Position numbers and translations under genes: made by a program. Positions 7,689-17,741 of a stretch of DNA of 64,000 nt are shown one piece after another. The notes under the pieces were generated by a model. It did no database searches. It worked only from the letters and a program-made list of their open reading frames with translations, and had not been told where the DNA came from. Numbering within the stretch: position 1 is the stretch's first letter; each line of letters begins with the position of its first letter. Source of the stretch: Pseudomonas lini (GTDB lineage Bacteria; Pseudomonadota; Gammaproteobacteria; Pseudomonadales; Pseudomonadaceae); the NCBI RefSeq assembly GCF_030812475.1, contig NZ_JAUSSR010000017.1:62001-126000 (forward strand), in the 5' to 3' direction.

Positions 7689-8459
7689 GTGACGCCACTC
7701 ATGATCACCCTGCTCGTCGTAGCCGGGATCGCACTATTGATTGCAATTGGCTACATGAACCATGTGGTGGAAAACAACAAGCTGGAAAAGGCCCGCACCC
7801 GGATCGAACTGAACGATCGCCTGCGTCGATGCGGCGAAATCACCGAGACTTTTCCCGGTCAGTTGATGACACCGGAACTCAAATTGCTGTTGACCCGTTT
7901 GGAGCTGAACGTCTGCCAGCGCCTGCTCAACCTGGAAAAATCCGACGCTGCAATGAAAGAACGGATTGCCGAATTGAATGCTCTGGTTGCCCAGGGCGAA
8001 TCGATCCCGGTCAATAACCCGCCGGCACCGGTCGTGACCGAAGCCAAGGCCAAGGACGTACGCTTCCTGCTCGAAGCCCTGCACGGCCAGATCACCCGCG
8101 CCGCACATGATGGCTTCCTGCCAACCAACGAAGCCAAGCGCTGGATCCGCGAAGTCCGCCATCTCCTGGTGCTGCTGCACATCGAATTCTTCAACAACCT
8201 CGGCCAGCACTTCCTGCAACAGAACCAGCCGGGCCAAGCCCGCCTGGCATTCGAACGCGGCGTGCAGTACCTGCGCAAACAGCAGGACCCCAAGGTCTAC
8301 TCCGGACAACTGGAACACCTGGAAAAACTCCTGGGCCGGGTCAACGCCCAGGTCATGGATAACAACGCGCCGGCTGATGGAGAAGTGAATCAGCTGACTG
8401 AAGGCCTGAAGGACGCCGAGGCTGATGCGGATTGGAAGAAGAAAGTTATTTACGACTGA
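7689..8459 (+). CDS. Membrane-anchored protein of unknown function
   Basis: A 256-residue protein with one N-terminal hydrophobic segment (about 4-22, MITLLVVAGIALLIAIGY) followed by a long, charged, mainly helical region. Residues 20-115 look coiled-coil prone. Residues 125-215 resemble a TPR-like helical hairpin (LGQHFLQQNQPGQARLAFERG). The cytoplasmic side is likely for the bulk. I do not recognise the family name. The GTG at 7689 is chosen because AGAGG precedes it by about nine bases; the ATG at 7701 would lie too far. It stands alone, upstream of a repeat-rich gap. Confidence 0.75.
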   Translation: MTPLMITLLVVAGIALLIAIGYMNHVVENNKLEKARTRIELNDRLRRCGEITETFPGQLMTPELKLLLTRLELNVCQRLLNLEKSDAAMKERIAELNALVAQGESIPVNNPPAPVVTEAKAKDVRFLLEALHGQITRAAHDGFLPTNEAKRWIREVRHLLVLLHIEFFNNLGQHFLQQNQPGQARLAFERGVQYLRKQQDPKVYSGQLEHLEKLLGRVNAQVMDNNAPADGEVNQLTEGLKDAEADADWKKKVIYD

Positions 8460-8518
8460 TTGGATGGCACGCCGCCGTCGCGGGCAAGCCTCAATGCCGG
8501 TCAACAAAGGAAATGTAT

Positions 8519-8613
8519 GAGCGAGCCTGCTCGCGATGGACTCAAGAGCGCCGCGTTTAACCAGTAAACACGCATTATCGTTCACGACCATCGCGAGCAA
8601 GCTCGCTCCTACA
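8519..8613. repeat. REP pair (GAGCNNGCTC family, conserved spacer)
   Basis: GCGAGCCTGCTCGCGATGG and the inverted ATCGCGAGCAAGCTCGCTCC flank a spacer that contains GCGTTTAACCAGTAAAC and ATTATCGTTCACGACC. The same spacer, inverted, is found at 28382-28483. Confidence 0.85.
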
Positions 8614-8639
8614 GGGATTCGGGTACACCGGCGCTTCTC

Positions 8640-8990
8640 ACCACTCATCAGGCCGAGCGTTAGCTCGCCTGCAGCGCTTGATCTTGATCCACCCGCCCCT
8701 TCGGGAGGCTGAGTGGAGGTGTTCATCCGGGGAGTGGCGCGCAGCGCCGTTCGACGCAGTCGAACACGCTGCATGTAGGTCGTCGCGAAGCAGACCGGAG
8801 GGCAGTGTCCCCGGATGGACACCGGAGCGAAGGAACGCCGAGCCCTAGCGAGGGGCCGGACGCTTGGGGCGAGCCTTTTTTTGCTTACTTTTTTTTGGCG
8901 TTTGAAAAAAAAGTGAGTCGCCGTAAGGGCGAAACCATAAGCGGCCATTACCGCAGCAACGGATATGTACTCAACCACCAAGAACCTGGT
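8640..8990. repeat. Dispersed intergenic repeat downstream of chemoreceptor gene (probable)
   Basis: About 350 bases with no convincing gene. It holds a T8 run (8893-8900), an A8 run (8906-8913) and the GAGTCGCCGTAAGGGCG stretch near 8914-8930, which I recall from many intergenic sites in fluorescens-group genomes. Short open frames across it look like translated repeat, not genes. Recognition is from memory; no second copy occurs in this window. Confidence 0.45.
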
Positions 8991-9021
8991 CGGCTACCAG
9001 GCCGCCAAGTCCAAGCGCACA

Positions 9022-10986
9022 TCAAAGCCGAAAGTGCCCAACCATCCCCTTCAACTCAACCCCCAACTGCGCCAGCTCAACACTGGACGCCGCATTCCCC
9101 TGCATCGCCAACGAAGACTGGTCCGCACTGGCGCGAATACTCGTCACACTGCGATTGATCTCCTCGGCCACCGAACTCTGCTCCTCGGCAGCCGCCGCGA
9201 TCTGCTGGTTCATTTGCTGAATCAACGATACCGCCGCAGCAATACTGCCCAGCGCACTCTCAGTCTGCAACGCATCGCTGACGGCCAGCTTCACCAACTC
9301 ACCACTGTTCTGAATCTGCTGTACCGACGAGTGCGCCGCCGAACGCAAGGCGCTGACCAGTCGTTCGATCTCCTCCGTCGATTGCTGGGTCCGTTTGGCC
9401 AATGCGCGCACTTCATCGGCCACCACCGCAAAGCCCCGGCCTTGCTCGCCGGCCCGCGCCGCCTCGATAGCGGCGTTGAGCGCCAACAGATTGGTTTGCT
9501 CGGCCACGCTCTTGATGACACTGAGCACCGTACCGATGTTCTGGATTTGCGCACTCAAGCTTTCGATACTCGAACTGGCCGAGGTCGCGGAGTCTGCCAG
9601 TTGCTCGATCCGGGCCATGCTCTGACGCACTACCTGCTGGCCACTTTCAACCTTGTCGTCCGCCGTCTGCGCCGCCTGAGCGGCCTCTTCCGCGTTACGC
9701 GCAACGTCGTGCACGGTCGCGGTCATCTGATTCATCGCTGTAGCGACCTGATCGGTTTCTTCCTTTTGACTGCTGACTTCCAAATTGGTCTGTTCCGTCA
9801 CCGCAGACAGCGATTGTGCCGAACTGGCCAGTTGCTCGATGCCGGCCTGCAAGCCGCTGACAATACTGCTGAGCCCGGCCCCCATCTGTTGCATGGCCTG
9901 CATCAATTGACCGATTTCGTCACGACGGGCCACTTCAACCGTTGTACTCAAATCACCAGCGGCAATCTGTTGCGCAACACGGATCACGCTGCGCAACGGT
10001 GCCACGATCAACCGGGTAATCACCCAGGCTGCAATCACCCCGACCAGCAAGGCCAGCGCCGACGAGCCGATGATCAGCAACGAATTCTTTTTCAATTCGG
10101 CCTGCATCAATTGGTCTTCGGTAACATAGGCTTTGTCCACTCGTTCCACCACATGCGTGGCGCGCTGATGCAGTTGCTCATAGACGATTTTTTCCTGGGC
10201 CAGCAGGCCCGTGTATTCGGCGAGTTTCTCGCTGAAACCGCCGATGTGACCGGCCACTTCATTGAGCACCGTCTGGTAGCCCTCATCCTTGATCGTGGTT
10301 TTCAGTTGCTCAGCCTGGGTCAGCGCCAGGTCGGCCTGCTCGATCTTGCCCTGCGCCGCGCTGTCGTCACCCTTGCGGCTCTGGTCCAGGCGCACGCGCG
10401 CTTCGTTCATGGCCTGCAACATCAGCCGCGACACCTGGCTGACCTGACTGGCTTGCTCGATAAACTGCGCGCCATCCTTGCCTGCGGATTCTTTCAAGGT
10501 GTAGGCGCCGTCATCGGCCAGCCCGGCCTGCAGCACATCGAGGTTATTGGCCACGCTGGACACCGACCAACTGGCCATTTCCAGCGCCAGGTCCTTGGAC
10601 TGGCTGAGCGAGACGAACTCGTCAAAGGCCTTGCGATAGGCGTTCAGGGATTGCTCGACATCCTCCATCACCGGCACGTTTGCCGCGGACCGGGCCTTGA
10701 GTTCGGTCGCCAGGGCGATCAGGTCTTCCACGCCCTTGTGCAGGGCTTCGGCGGTCTTCGCATTGCCGCCCAACGCGTACTCCTGCTCAAGCAGTCGCAC
10801 CTTGAGCAGACCGCTGTTGAGCGACGACATTTGCTTGAGCCCGTCGAAGCGCTGGCTGATGGTCTGCAGGGACCCTACGCCGATGGCTGCCACCACAGCG
10901 GTCAACAGCAGTACGAGTACAAACCCGATAGCCAGTTTTTTCGCCATACCGAGGTTGGCAAAACGTCCTTGCACGGCCGAAATCAT
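9022..10986 (-). CDS. Methyl-accepting chemotaxis protein
   Basis: A 654-residue chemoreceptor: TM1 at about 17-37, a periplasmic ligand-binding domain of about 250 residues (38-284), TM2 at about 287-309, a HAMP domain, then the cytoplasmic signalling domain with the hairpin tip EQTNLLALNAAIEAARAGE. A helical ligand domain of this length suits the HBM (helical bimodular) class, known for organic acids and phosphate in pseudomonads; the ligand here is unknown. I chose ATG 10986 because it starts MISAVQGRFANLGMAKKL; the longer frame adds 29 residues without membrane or domain features. No CheR pentapeptide is seen at the C-terminus. Confidence 0.93.
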   Translation of the reverse strand: MISAVQGRFANLGMAKKLAIGFVLVLLLTAVVAAIGVGSLQTISQRFDGLKQMSSLNSGLLKVRLLEQEYALGGNAKTAEALHKGVEDLIALATELKARSAANVPVMEDVEQSLNAYRKAFDEFVSLSQSKDLALEMASWSVSSVANNLDVLQAGLADDGAYTLKESAGKDGAQFIEQASQVSQVSRLMLQAMNEARVRLDQSRKGDDSAAQGKIEQADLALTQAEQLKTTIKDEGYQTVLNEVAGHIGGFSEKLAEYTGLLAQEKIVYEQLHQRATHVVERVDKAYVTEDQLMQAELKKNSLLIIGSSALALLVGVIAAWVITRLIVAPLRSVIRVAQQIAAGDLSTTVEVARRDEIGQLMQAMQQMGAGLSSIVSGLQAGIEQLASSAQSLSAVTEQTNLEVSSQKEETDQVATAMNQMTATVHDVARNAEEAAQAAQTADDKVESGQQVVRQSMARIEQLADSATSASSSIESLSAQIQNIGTVLSVIKSVAEQTNLLALNAAIEAARAGEQGRGFAVVADEVRALAKRTQQSTEEIERLVSALRSAAHSSVQQIQNSGELVKLAVSDALQTESALGSIAAAVSLIQQMNQQIAAAAEEQSSVAEEINRSVTSIRASADQSSLAMQGNAASSVELAQLGVELKGMVGHFRL

Positions 10987-11094
10987 TGCACCTGATCCCC
11001 TGATAGAGTCTATTGACGCAGAGTCGCAACGGGCCTGTATCAACACAAGTCTCTGGCATCGGAATAATGGCAAAAAGCTACGTCCCCGTCGTTT

Positions 11095-12486
11095 TCAGAA
11101 CGCTTGAGGTCGATCCGCAGTGGTGGCCTGGAAAAACGCCAAGGCGCGCGGATCACTGGCATAGGCCACGTTGATACGCTGCCAGTCACCGGGCTGTCCA
11201 GTGGGACTGAAGGCCGTCGCTGAAGACAGCAGGACGCCGAAGCGCAGTGCCTGCGTCCGCACCTGAGCATAGTCGGCCATCCGTGATCGCGCCCAGATGA
11301 ACAAGCCCCCGGCGGGCTTGCCGAAGACCTCCCACTCAGCATCTTCGAGCACTTGCAAGGCGGCCTCCCGGTCGCGGTTCAAACGCTGGCGCTGTCGCTG
11401 GACCAGCTTGCGGTAGGCACCACTGGCCAGCAGGCAAGCCAGCACCGATTCGCAGAACAGTGACGCGCCCATGCTACTCACCATCTTGACTTTGGCCAGT
11501 CGCGAAACAACCCCCGTGCCGGCGACCACAAAACCAACCCGCAACGAGCTGCTGAGGGTTTTGGAGAAACTGCCGACGTAAATCACGTTATCCGCGCAGT
11601 CCAGCGCGGCGAGCCGAGTACCTGGCCCGCCGGATAAATCGGCATAGACGTCATCTTCGACGACCAGCGCCCTGTGAGTTTTCGCCAGTTGCAAAACCCG
11701 CTGGGCCACTTTCGGCGTCAGGCTGCTGCCGGTTGGATTGTGGTAGAAACTGTTGATGAACACTGCTCGGGGCCGGTGCTGCAGGAGCAGCGCCTCGAGC
11801 ACTTCGATATCGGGCCCGCTCGGCGTTCGCGGCACCTCGATCATGTGAACGCCGTGCAGCCGGAGCAGCTCGAACAGCATCGAGTACCCGGGACTTTCCA
11901 CCACCACGCACTCCCCCGGCTTGAGCAAGGTGCGCACAATCAGATCAAGCCCCTGGCTGGCGCCCGCCGTTGTCAGTATCTGGTGTTCCTGTACGGCGAT
12001 ATCCAGTTGCAGCAGGCGCTTGAGAATGTGTTGGCGCAGGGCTGGCAGGCCCAACGGGGTACCGTAGTTGAACAGACCCGCCATGTCGGTGCGACTGATC
12101 TCACGGATCGCGTAACCCAGGTCGTCAGTCTCGCGCCAGCTTACGGGCAGTCCACCGCAGCCCAATTTCAGTTCACCAAAGACGTCATCGTGCTTTACCG
12201 CCGCCCCTTCGAACCAGGGGTAATCCCGTAGCCTGCGCGCAGCCAATGCCGGGTCGGCGACAAAAAATCCGCTACCCTGACGCGCCGCCAGCACCCCTTC
12301 AGCAACCAGACGCTCACACGCTTCAACGACACTGGACTGACTGAGCAGATTATCCCGCGCGATTTGCCGCGCAGAAGGTAAACGGGTTCCCGGCAATACT
12401 TCGCTTTGCCGGAGCCAGCCCGCCAGCGCATCGACTATTTGCTGGACGAGCGGCACCAAGGCCTGTCGATCGATTCTCAATTCCAT
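11095..12486 (-). CDS. MocR-type regulator (GntR HTH fused to aminotransferase fold)
   Basis: A 463-residue protein with an N-terminal GntR winged helix (about 1-75, with LPSARQIARDNLLSQSSVVEA) and a C-terminal PLP-dependent aminotransferase-like domain. The latter includes FINSFYHNPTG, VVEDDVYADL and the PLP lysine in GSFSKTLSSSLRVG. MocR proteins are transcription factors that sense PLP or PLP-bound amino acids, PdxR being one. A TTG six bases upstream (12492) is also possible; an AGGAG lies upstream of both. No obvious target gene is adjacent. Confidence 0.9.
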   Translation of the reverse strand: MELRIDRQALVPLVQQIVDALAGWLRQSEVLPGTRLPSARQIARDNLLSQSSVVEACERLVAEGVLAARQGSGFFVADPALAARRLRDYPWFEGAAVKHDDVFGELKLGCGGLPVSWRETDDLGYAIREISRTDMAGLFNYGTPLGLPALRQHILKRLLQLDIAVQEHQILTTAGASQGLDLIVRTLLKPGECVVVESPGYSMLFELLRLHGVHMIEVPRTPSGPDIEVLEALLLQHRPRAVFINSFYHNPTGSSLTPKVAQRVLQLAKTHRALVVEDDVYADLSGGPGTRLAALDCADNVIYVGSFSKTLSSSLRVGFVVAGTGVVSRLAKVKMVSSMGASLFCESVLACLLASGAYRKLVQRQRQRLNRDREAALQVLEDAEWEVFGKPAGGLFIWARSRMADYAQVRTQALRFGVLLSSATAFSPTGQPGDWQRINVAYASDPRALAFFQATTADRPQAF

Positions 12487-12609
12487 GAGCAAGCAAACTC
12501 CTGTTCGTTTTGCTGGAACAGTTAATCACAGGAATACGCGATGGGATGTGCGACAACGCCGCCAGAATCTTCGGCCCTAACCATTGGAAACACATTGTCC
12601 GGCGCCCGA

Positions 12610-12723
12610 TGTAGGAGCGAGCTTGCTCCGGGCGGCGTTCCGACGATAGACGTCAACGATAACGCGTTTCTTCTGAATAAACGCATCGTCCTTGAGACCA
12701 TCGCGAGCAAGCTTGCTCCTACA
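12610..12723. repeat. REP pair with longer spacer
   Basis: TGTAGGAGCGAGCTTGCTCC at one end and inverted ATCGCGAGCAAGCTTGCTCC at the other. The spacer contains CGTCAACGATAACGCGTTTC, similar to those at 8519 and 28382. One arm is altered after GCTCC (GGGCGGCG). Confidence 0.8.
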
Positions 12724-12770
12724 TCAGGGGCTTTACACCACTGTGGGGTTTTGCACCGCAGTGCCTGGCT

Positions 12771-13532
<762 letters not shown>

Positions 13533-13765
13533 TGTTATGTCCTCGTAGAGAAGATGCGGGGGTTCGCTGGCGCAGTCTAGCCACAGGCATCCGTGGCGCG
13601 GCAGCACTATCAGAAGGCCGGTTGAGCGCCCATGGGTGACAGTGATACAACCGCCGGGCCAGCCATCACTGTTCTGGATCAGACTGCATTCGCGGCATCG
13701 GCGCGACTTGCAGCAAAGATCATCAAGGGCTATCAACAAGACTTCATTCATCTTGAGTGCCTGTC

Positions 13766-14770
13766 ATGACTACCCAGACCAATCGCCAGTTCCTGCTCGC
13801 CAAACGTCCGGTGGGTGCGGCGACCCGCGAGACCTTTACCTATCAGCAAGTTCCGGTCGGCGAACCGGCCGCGGGTCAGATTCTGGTCAAAAACGAATAC
13901 CTGTCCCTGGACCCGGCCATGCGCGGCTGGATGAACGAGGGCAAGTCCTATATTCCGCCAGTCGGTATTGGCGAGGTCATGCGTGCATTGGGTGTAGGCC
14001 AGGTCATTGCGTCGAACTCTCCGGGTTTTGCGGTCGGGGACTACGTCAACGGAGCCTTGGGCGTGCAGGATTATTTCCTCGGCGAGCCACGGGGTTTCTA
14101 CAAGGTCGATCCGAAACTGGCGCCGCTGCCGCGCTATCTTTCCGCACTGGGCATGACCGGGATGACCGCCTACTTCGCCCTGCTCGACGTCGGTGCGCCC
14201 AAGGCCGGTGACACCGTGGTGCTCTCGGGAGCGGCCGGTGCGGTGGGCAGCATTGCCGGGCAGATTGCCAAGCTCAAGGGTTGCCGCGTCGTCGGCATCG
14301 CTGGCGGTGCCGACAAGTGCCAGTTCCTGATCGACGAACTGGGTTTTGACGGTGCCATTGATTACAAGAACGAAGACGTCCACGCCGGGCTCAAGCGCGA
14401 GTGCCCGAAAGGTGTGGATGTTTATTTTGATAACGTCGGCGGCGATATCCTCGACGCCGTGCTGAGCCGCCTGAACTTTAAGGCACGGGTGGTGATTTGC
14501 GGCGCCATCAGCCAGTACAACAACAAGGAAGCGGTCAAGGGTCCGGCCAACTACCTGTCGCTGCTGGTCAACCGCGCGCGAATGGAAGGTTTCGTGGTGA
14601 TGGATTACGCCGCACAGTACGCCGCTGCCGCGCAGGAAATGGCGGGCTGGATGGCCAAGGGGCAGCTCAAGAGCAAGGAAGACATCGTCGAAGGGCTCGA
14701 GACGTTCCCGGAGACGCTGATGAAATTGTTCAGCGGGGAGAATTTCGGGAAGTTGGTGTTGAAGGTTTAA
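13766..14770 (+). CDS. NADP-dependent medium-chain oxidoreductase (PTGR/curA-like)
   Basis: A 334-residue MDR-family enzyme without structural zinc cysteines. It has LDPAMRGWM near 48-56, GMTGMTAYF near 131-139, the nucleotide-binding GAAGAVGS near 154-161 and DVYFDNVGG near 218-226. The family reduces C=C bonds of enones and related compounds with NADPH (leukotriene B4 12-hydroxydehydrogenase/CurA group). I chose ATG 13766 over GTG 13757 because of spacing from TTGAG. Substrate unknown. Confidence 0.92.
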   Translation: MTTQTNRQFLLAKRPVGAATRETFTYQQVPVGEPAAGQILVKNEYLSLDPAMRGWMNEGKSYIPPVGIGEVMRALGVGQVIASNSPGFAVGDYVNGALGVQDYFLGEPRGFYKVDPKLAPLPRYLSALGMTGMTAYFALLDVGAPKAGDTVVLSGAAGAVGSIAGQIAKLKGCRVVGIAGGADKCQFLIDELGFDGAIDYKNEDVHAGLKRECPKGVDVYFDNVGGDILDAVLSRLNFKARVVICGAISQYNNKEAVKGPANYLSLLVNRARMEGFVVMDYAAQYAAAAQEMAGWMAKGQLKSKEDIVEGLETFPETLMKLFSGENFGKLVLKV

Positions 14771-14798
14771 CCCGACATCTGGAGACACCGCAAAACAA

Positions 14799-14890
14799 CT
14801 GTGGGAGCGAGCCTGCTCGCGAAGACGGAGTGTCAGTCGACATTAATGTTGACTGATACACCGCTTTCGCGAGCAGGCTCGCTCCCACAG
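14799..14890. repeat. REP pair (GAGCCTGCTC family)
   Basis: CTGTGGGAGCGAGCCTGCTC plus GCGAA at 14799-14823, and the exact inverted arm at the 14890 end. The spacer is itself symmetric: GTGTCAGTC ... GACTGATACAC around CATTAATGTT. Confidence 0.9.
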
Positions 14891-14909
14891 TTGAATCTTA
14901 GGCGTTTGG

Positions 14910-15608
14910 TTAAGCGAGCTCTGCCACCACAGCGGCGAGGGCCTTGGCCGGATCCGCCGCCTGGCTGATCGGACGGCCGATCACCAGGTAATCGGAACCG
15001 GCATCCAGCGCTTGACGCGGGGTCAGGATACGGCGCTGATCGTCCTGGGCGCTGCCCGCCGGACGGATCCCCGGGGTCACCAGTTGCAACGACGGGTGAG
15101 CCGATTTCAGGGCCTGGGCTTCCAGGGCCGAGCAGACCAGACCGTCCATCCCGGCTTTTTCCGCCAGTGCGGCCAGACGCAGCACCTGCTCCTGCGGCTC
15201 GATGTCCAGGCCGATTCCCGCCAGGTCCTCACGTTCCATGCTGGTCAGCACAGTCACGCCGATCAACAGCGGCTTCGGGCCGGTGCGCTGGTCGAGCACT
15301 TCGCGGCAGGCGGCCATCATGCGCAGACCACCGGAACAGTGCACGTTGACCATCCACACGCCCATTTCCGCAGCGGCCTTGACGGCCATCGCGGTGGTAT
15401 TCGGGATATCGTGGAACTTGAGGTCCAGGAAGACTTCGAAACCCTTGTCACGCAGGGTGCCGACGATTTCCGAGGCGCAGCTGGTAAACAGTTCCTTACC
15501 GACTTTGACCCGGCACAGCTTCGGGTCCAACTGATCGGCCAGCTTCAGTGCGGCGTCACGGGTAGGGAAATCCAGGGCGACGATGATGGGAGTCTGGCAG
15601 GCGGACAT
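14910..15608 (-). CDS. pyrF: Orotidine 5'-phosphate decarboxylase
   Basis: A 232-residue enzyme catalysing the last step of UMP synthesis (OMP to UMP and CO2). The catalytic Asp-Lys-Asp array is in FLDLKFHDIPNT (about 58-69), the phosphate loop in TPGIRPAG (about 177-184) and the end motif in YLVIGRPISQAADP. Length is normal. The frame is open upstream to 15728, but ATG 15608 (MSACQTPIIVALD) matches the family start. It stands alone between a REP pair and an AI-2E permease gene. Confidence 0.97.
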   Translation of the reverse strand: MSACQTPIIVALDFPTRDAALKLADQLDPKLCRVKVGKELFTSCASEIVGTLRDKGFEVFLDLKFHDIPNTTAMAVKAAAEMGVWMVNVHCSGGLRMMAACREVLDQRTGPKPLLIGVTVLTSMEREDLAGIGLDIEPQEQVLRLAALAEKAGMDGLVCSALEAQALKSAHPSLQLVTPGIRPAGSAQDDQRRILTPRQALDAGSDYLVIGRPISQAADPAKALAAVVAELA

Positions 15609-15797
15609 GAGTGGGCTCTCAGGCAGGTCGAAATCGGCGCGCATTGTAGCGGAACCAGCGGCGCTGCGGGACCCGATGATAGGTAAATCGTCGGGGCGGC
15701 TCCAGCAAGCCTGGCTCTTGAGCCCCATTGTGTCGAATTCGATTCAACACGCCCGCGCCATCATCTGCCGGGACGAACCGCGCACCCACCAGGCCTC

Positions 15798-16853
15798 TCA
15801 AGGCCGGCGATCCTCGACCCGGGCCTGACTCTTGCTCCAGTCGGTCAGCAAGCTGTAAGCCACGGCCAACAAGGTCGGCCCGATGAACAACCCGATGAAC
15901 CCGAACGCGATCAGCCCGCCAAACACCCCGAGCAACACGATCACCAGGGGCAAATTGCCGCCCCGACTGATCAGGTAAGGCTTGAGCACATTGTCGACCC
16001 CGCTGATGATGAACATCCCCCAGCACCCGAGGAACACCGCCATCCCGTAATCACCCTTCCAGGCCAGCCAGGCCGTGGCCGGAATCCACACCAGCGGCGG
16101 CCCCATCGGAATCAGACTCAGCAAAAAAGTGACGATCCCCAGCACCAGCGCCCCGGGCACCCCCGCAATCAGGAACCCGATCAACGCCAGTACCGCCTGG
16201 GCCGCCGCCGTCCCGATCACCCCGTTCACCACGCGCTGCACCGTTCCTGCCACCAGTTCGATGTAATAGCCGGCTCGATCACCGATCAGCCGCTGCAGCA
16301 ACCCATGAACAAAAGCCGCCAGCCGCGGCCCGTCGCGGTAGAAAAAGAACACAAAGACAATGCTCAACGTCAGCTCGAGAATCCCGCCACCGATCTGCGC
16401 ACTGCGCGCCAGCAACCAGTTACCGACCTGGCCCAGATAGGGCTTGATCGCCAGCATCATCGCCGCGCCCTGCTGGTCGATGCTGTTCCAGATCCCCACC
16501 AGGCGCTCGCCCACCAAGGGAATACTGCCCAGCCAGACCGGTGCTTCAGGCAGGCCATCGACCTGCACATCCTTGATGAACGCCGTGGCATCGCGCACAT
16601 GGTCCGCCAGGTTGAACCCCAGCCATACCAGCGGCGCCGCCACCAGCACCATCCAGCCCATGGTCAACAGCGCCGCCGCCAGGGATTCGCGCCCGTTGAG
16701 CCAGCGGGTCAGCAAGCGCATCAGCGGCCAGCTGGCGAAGGCCAGCACCGCGCCCCAGAACAACGCGGACCAGAACGGCGCCATCACCCAGAAGCTCGCG
16801 CCAAACAGCACCAGGAGCAGGATCTGCACCAACAGCCGATCGTTATTGATCAT
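15798..16853 (-). CDS. AI-2E family transporter (UPF0118)
   Basis: A 351-residue polytopic inner-membrane protein with about seven to eight hydrophobic segments and the conserved central GVPGALVLGIVTFLLSLIPMGPP stretch at about 235-257. The family is named after E. coli TqsA, which affects autoinducer-2 export, but many members move other solutes or protons. No luxS is in the window, so a role in AI-2 is not implied. 69 bases separate its start from the DUF4892 stop upstream, so it may be the last gene of that run. Confidence 0.92.
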   Translation of the reverse strand: MINNDRLLVQILLLVLFGASFWVMAPFWSALFWGAVLAFASWPLMRLLTRWLNGRESLAAALLTMGWMVLVAAPLVWLGFNLADHVRDATAFIKDVQVDGLPEAPVWLGSIPLVGERLVGIWNSIDQQGAAMMLAIKPYLGQVGNWLLARSAQIGGGILELTLSIVFVFFFYRDGPRLAAFVHGLLQRLIGDRAGYYIELVAGTVQRVVNGVIGTAAAQAVLALIGFLIAGVPGALVLGIVTFLLSLIPMGPPLVWIPATAWLAWKGDYGMAVFLGCWGMFIISGVDNVLKPYLISRGGNLPLVIVLLGVFGGLIAFGFIGLFIGPTLLAVAYSLLTDWSKSQARVEDRRP

Positions 16854-16922
16854 CCCAGTCTCGAAAAAAGTCAGTCAGCCAAAAAAGCAGGTGAACATGC
16901 GAGCACATTCACCCGATACAGC

Positions 16923-17741
16923 TTATCGCAACAGTTCGAGGTGCAGGCCAGAGCCCTCGACACTGCCGGCTTCCATTCTGGCCGTACGCACGCCCCGCCC
17001 GATCAGGGCCTGGCGCCAGGCTTCGGCCTTGGGCCCGGAAACACTGACCCGCAAGGTGGTATCAAGATTCAATCCACGGGAGATCAAGCGCAGCCAGGTC
17101 TCGTCAGGCTCACCGGTCAATTGCGGAAAATCGAGTTCACCGGTGCTCTTGAGCTCGCGCAGCAATGTCGCGGACGTTGGCAGCAAATCGCCCAGCGGCG
17201 CCGCGGCCTCGAATTGTTCGACATGCAGATAGGCTTTACGATTGCCGCGGGTGATGCTGTAAAGCGCCACCAGTGTGTTGTCCCGGGGCGCCGCCAGACG
17301 CAATAGCAGATACGCTTGCCGATCGTCGGCACCATAGAGCTTGGCGTTGCCGAAGACATCATTGGCCCACAGGCTGCTTTCCCCGCAATCCCGGGCCTGG
17401 CACCAGAACAGCAACTGGGCATCCTGCTTCTGCAGGGATTCGCGGGCGGCAGTGAACGCATCGATTGACGAGTGCTCCGCAGGCAGCTCGTAGGTGACCG
17501 AAGTCGCAGTGCCACGGGCGCTGACCTGACCATCGAAGCGCAACTGACCGCTGATCTTGCGGATCGATCCCAGCGGGTAGATCCGCTCGAGCTCGGCGAC
17601 CGGGCGATAGTCGACGATCTGCGCATCGGCCATGCGCGGCACGATCGGCAGGTCCTGACTGCCCGGGACATCGGCGGCAAACGATAAAGGACTGAAACAG
17701 CACAGTGCCAGCAGACTGAATGAACGCATGGTCAGGCTCAT
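16923..17741 (-). CDS. DUF4892 domain protein, exported
   Basis: A 272-residue protein with an N-terminal signal peptide (MRSFSLLALCCFSPLSFA, cut before ADVPGSQ). The mature part matches the DUF4892 family of periplasmic or outer-membrane proteins of unknown role found in pseudomonads. A possible OmpA-like fold at the C-terminus has been suggested for related proteins, but I cannot confirm it. Start MSLTMRS overlaps the GST stop by four bases (ATGA), so it is translationally coupled. A second ATG at 17729 would place the start directly at the signal peptide and is equally plausible. Confidence 0.8.
   Translation of the reverse strand: MSLTMRSFSLLALCCFSPLSFAADVPGSQDLPIVPRMADAQIVDYRPVAELERIYPLGSIRKISGQLRFDGQVSARGTATSVTYELPAEHSSIDAFTAARESLQKQDAQLLFWCQARDCGESSLWANDVFGNAKLYGADDRQAYLLLRLAAPRDNTLVALYSITRGNRKAYLHVEQFEAAAPLGDLLPTSATLLRELKSTGELDFPQLTGEPDETWLRLISRGLNLDTTLRVSVSGPKAEAWRQALIGRGVRTARMEAGSVEGSGLHLELLR

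Noticed and set aside
8640..8990. Insertion sequence remnant near 8.7-9.0 kb
   Set aside because: No transposase fragment, terminal inverted repeats or target duplication seen; better described as a dispersed non-coding repeat.
8965..10995. Long plus-strand open frame of 676 codons
   Set aside because: It runs antisense to the chemoreceptor gene, has no start signal or domain, and is Leu/Arg/His-rich as expected for a shadow of high-GC coding DNA.
15798..16853. AI-2E permease as evidence for AI-2 signalling
   Set aside because: The family name overstates function; no luxS or lsr genes are present and most pseudomonads lack LuxS.
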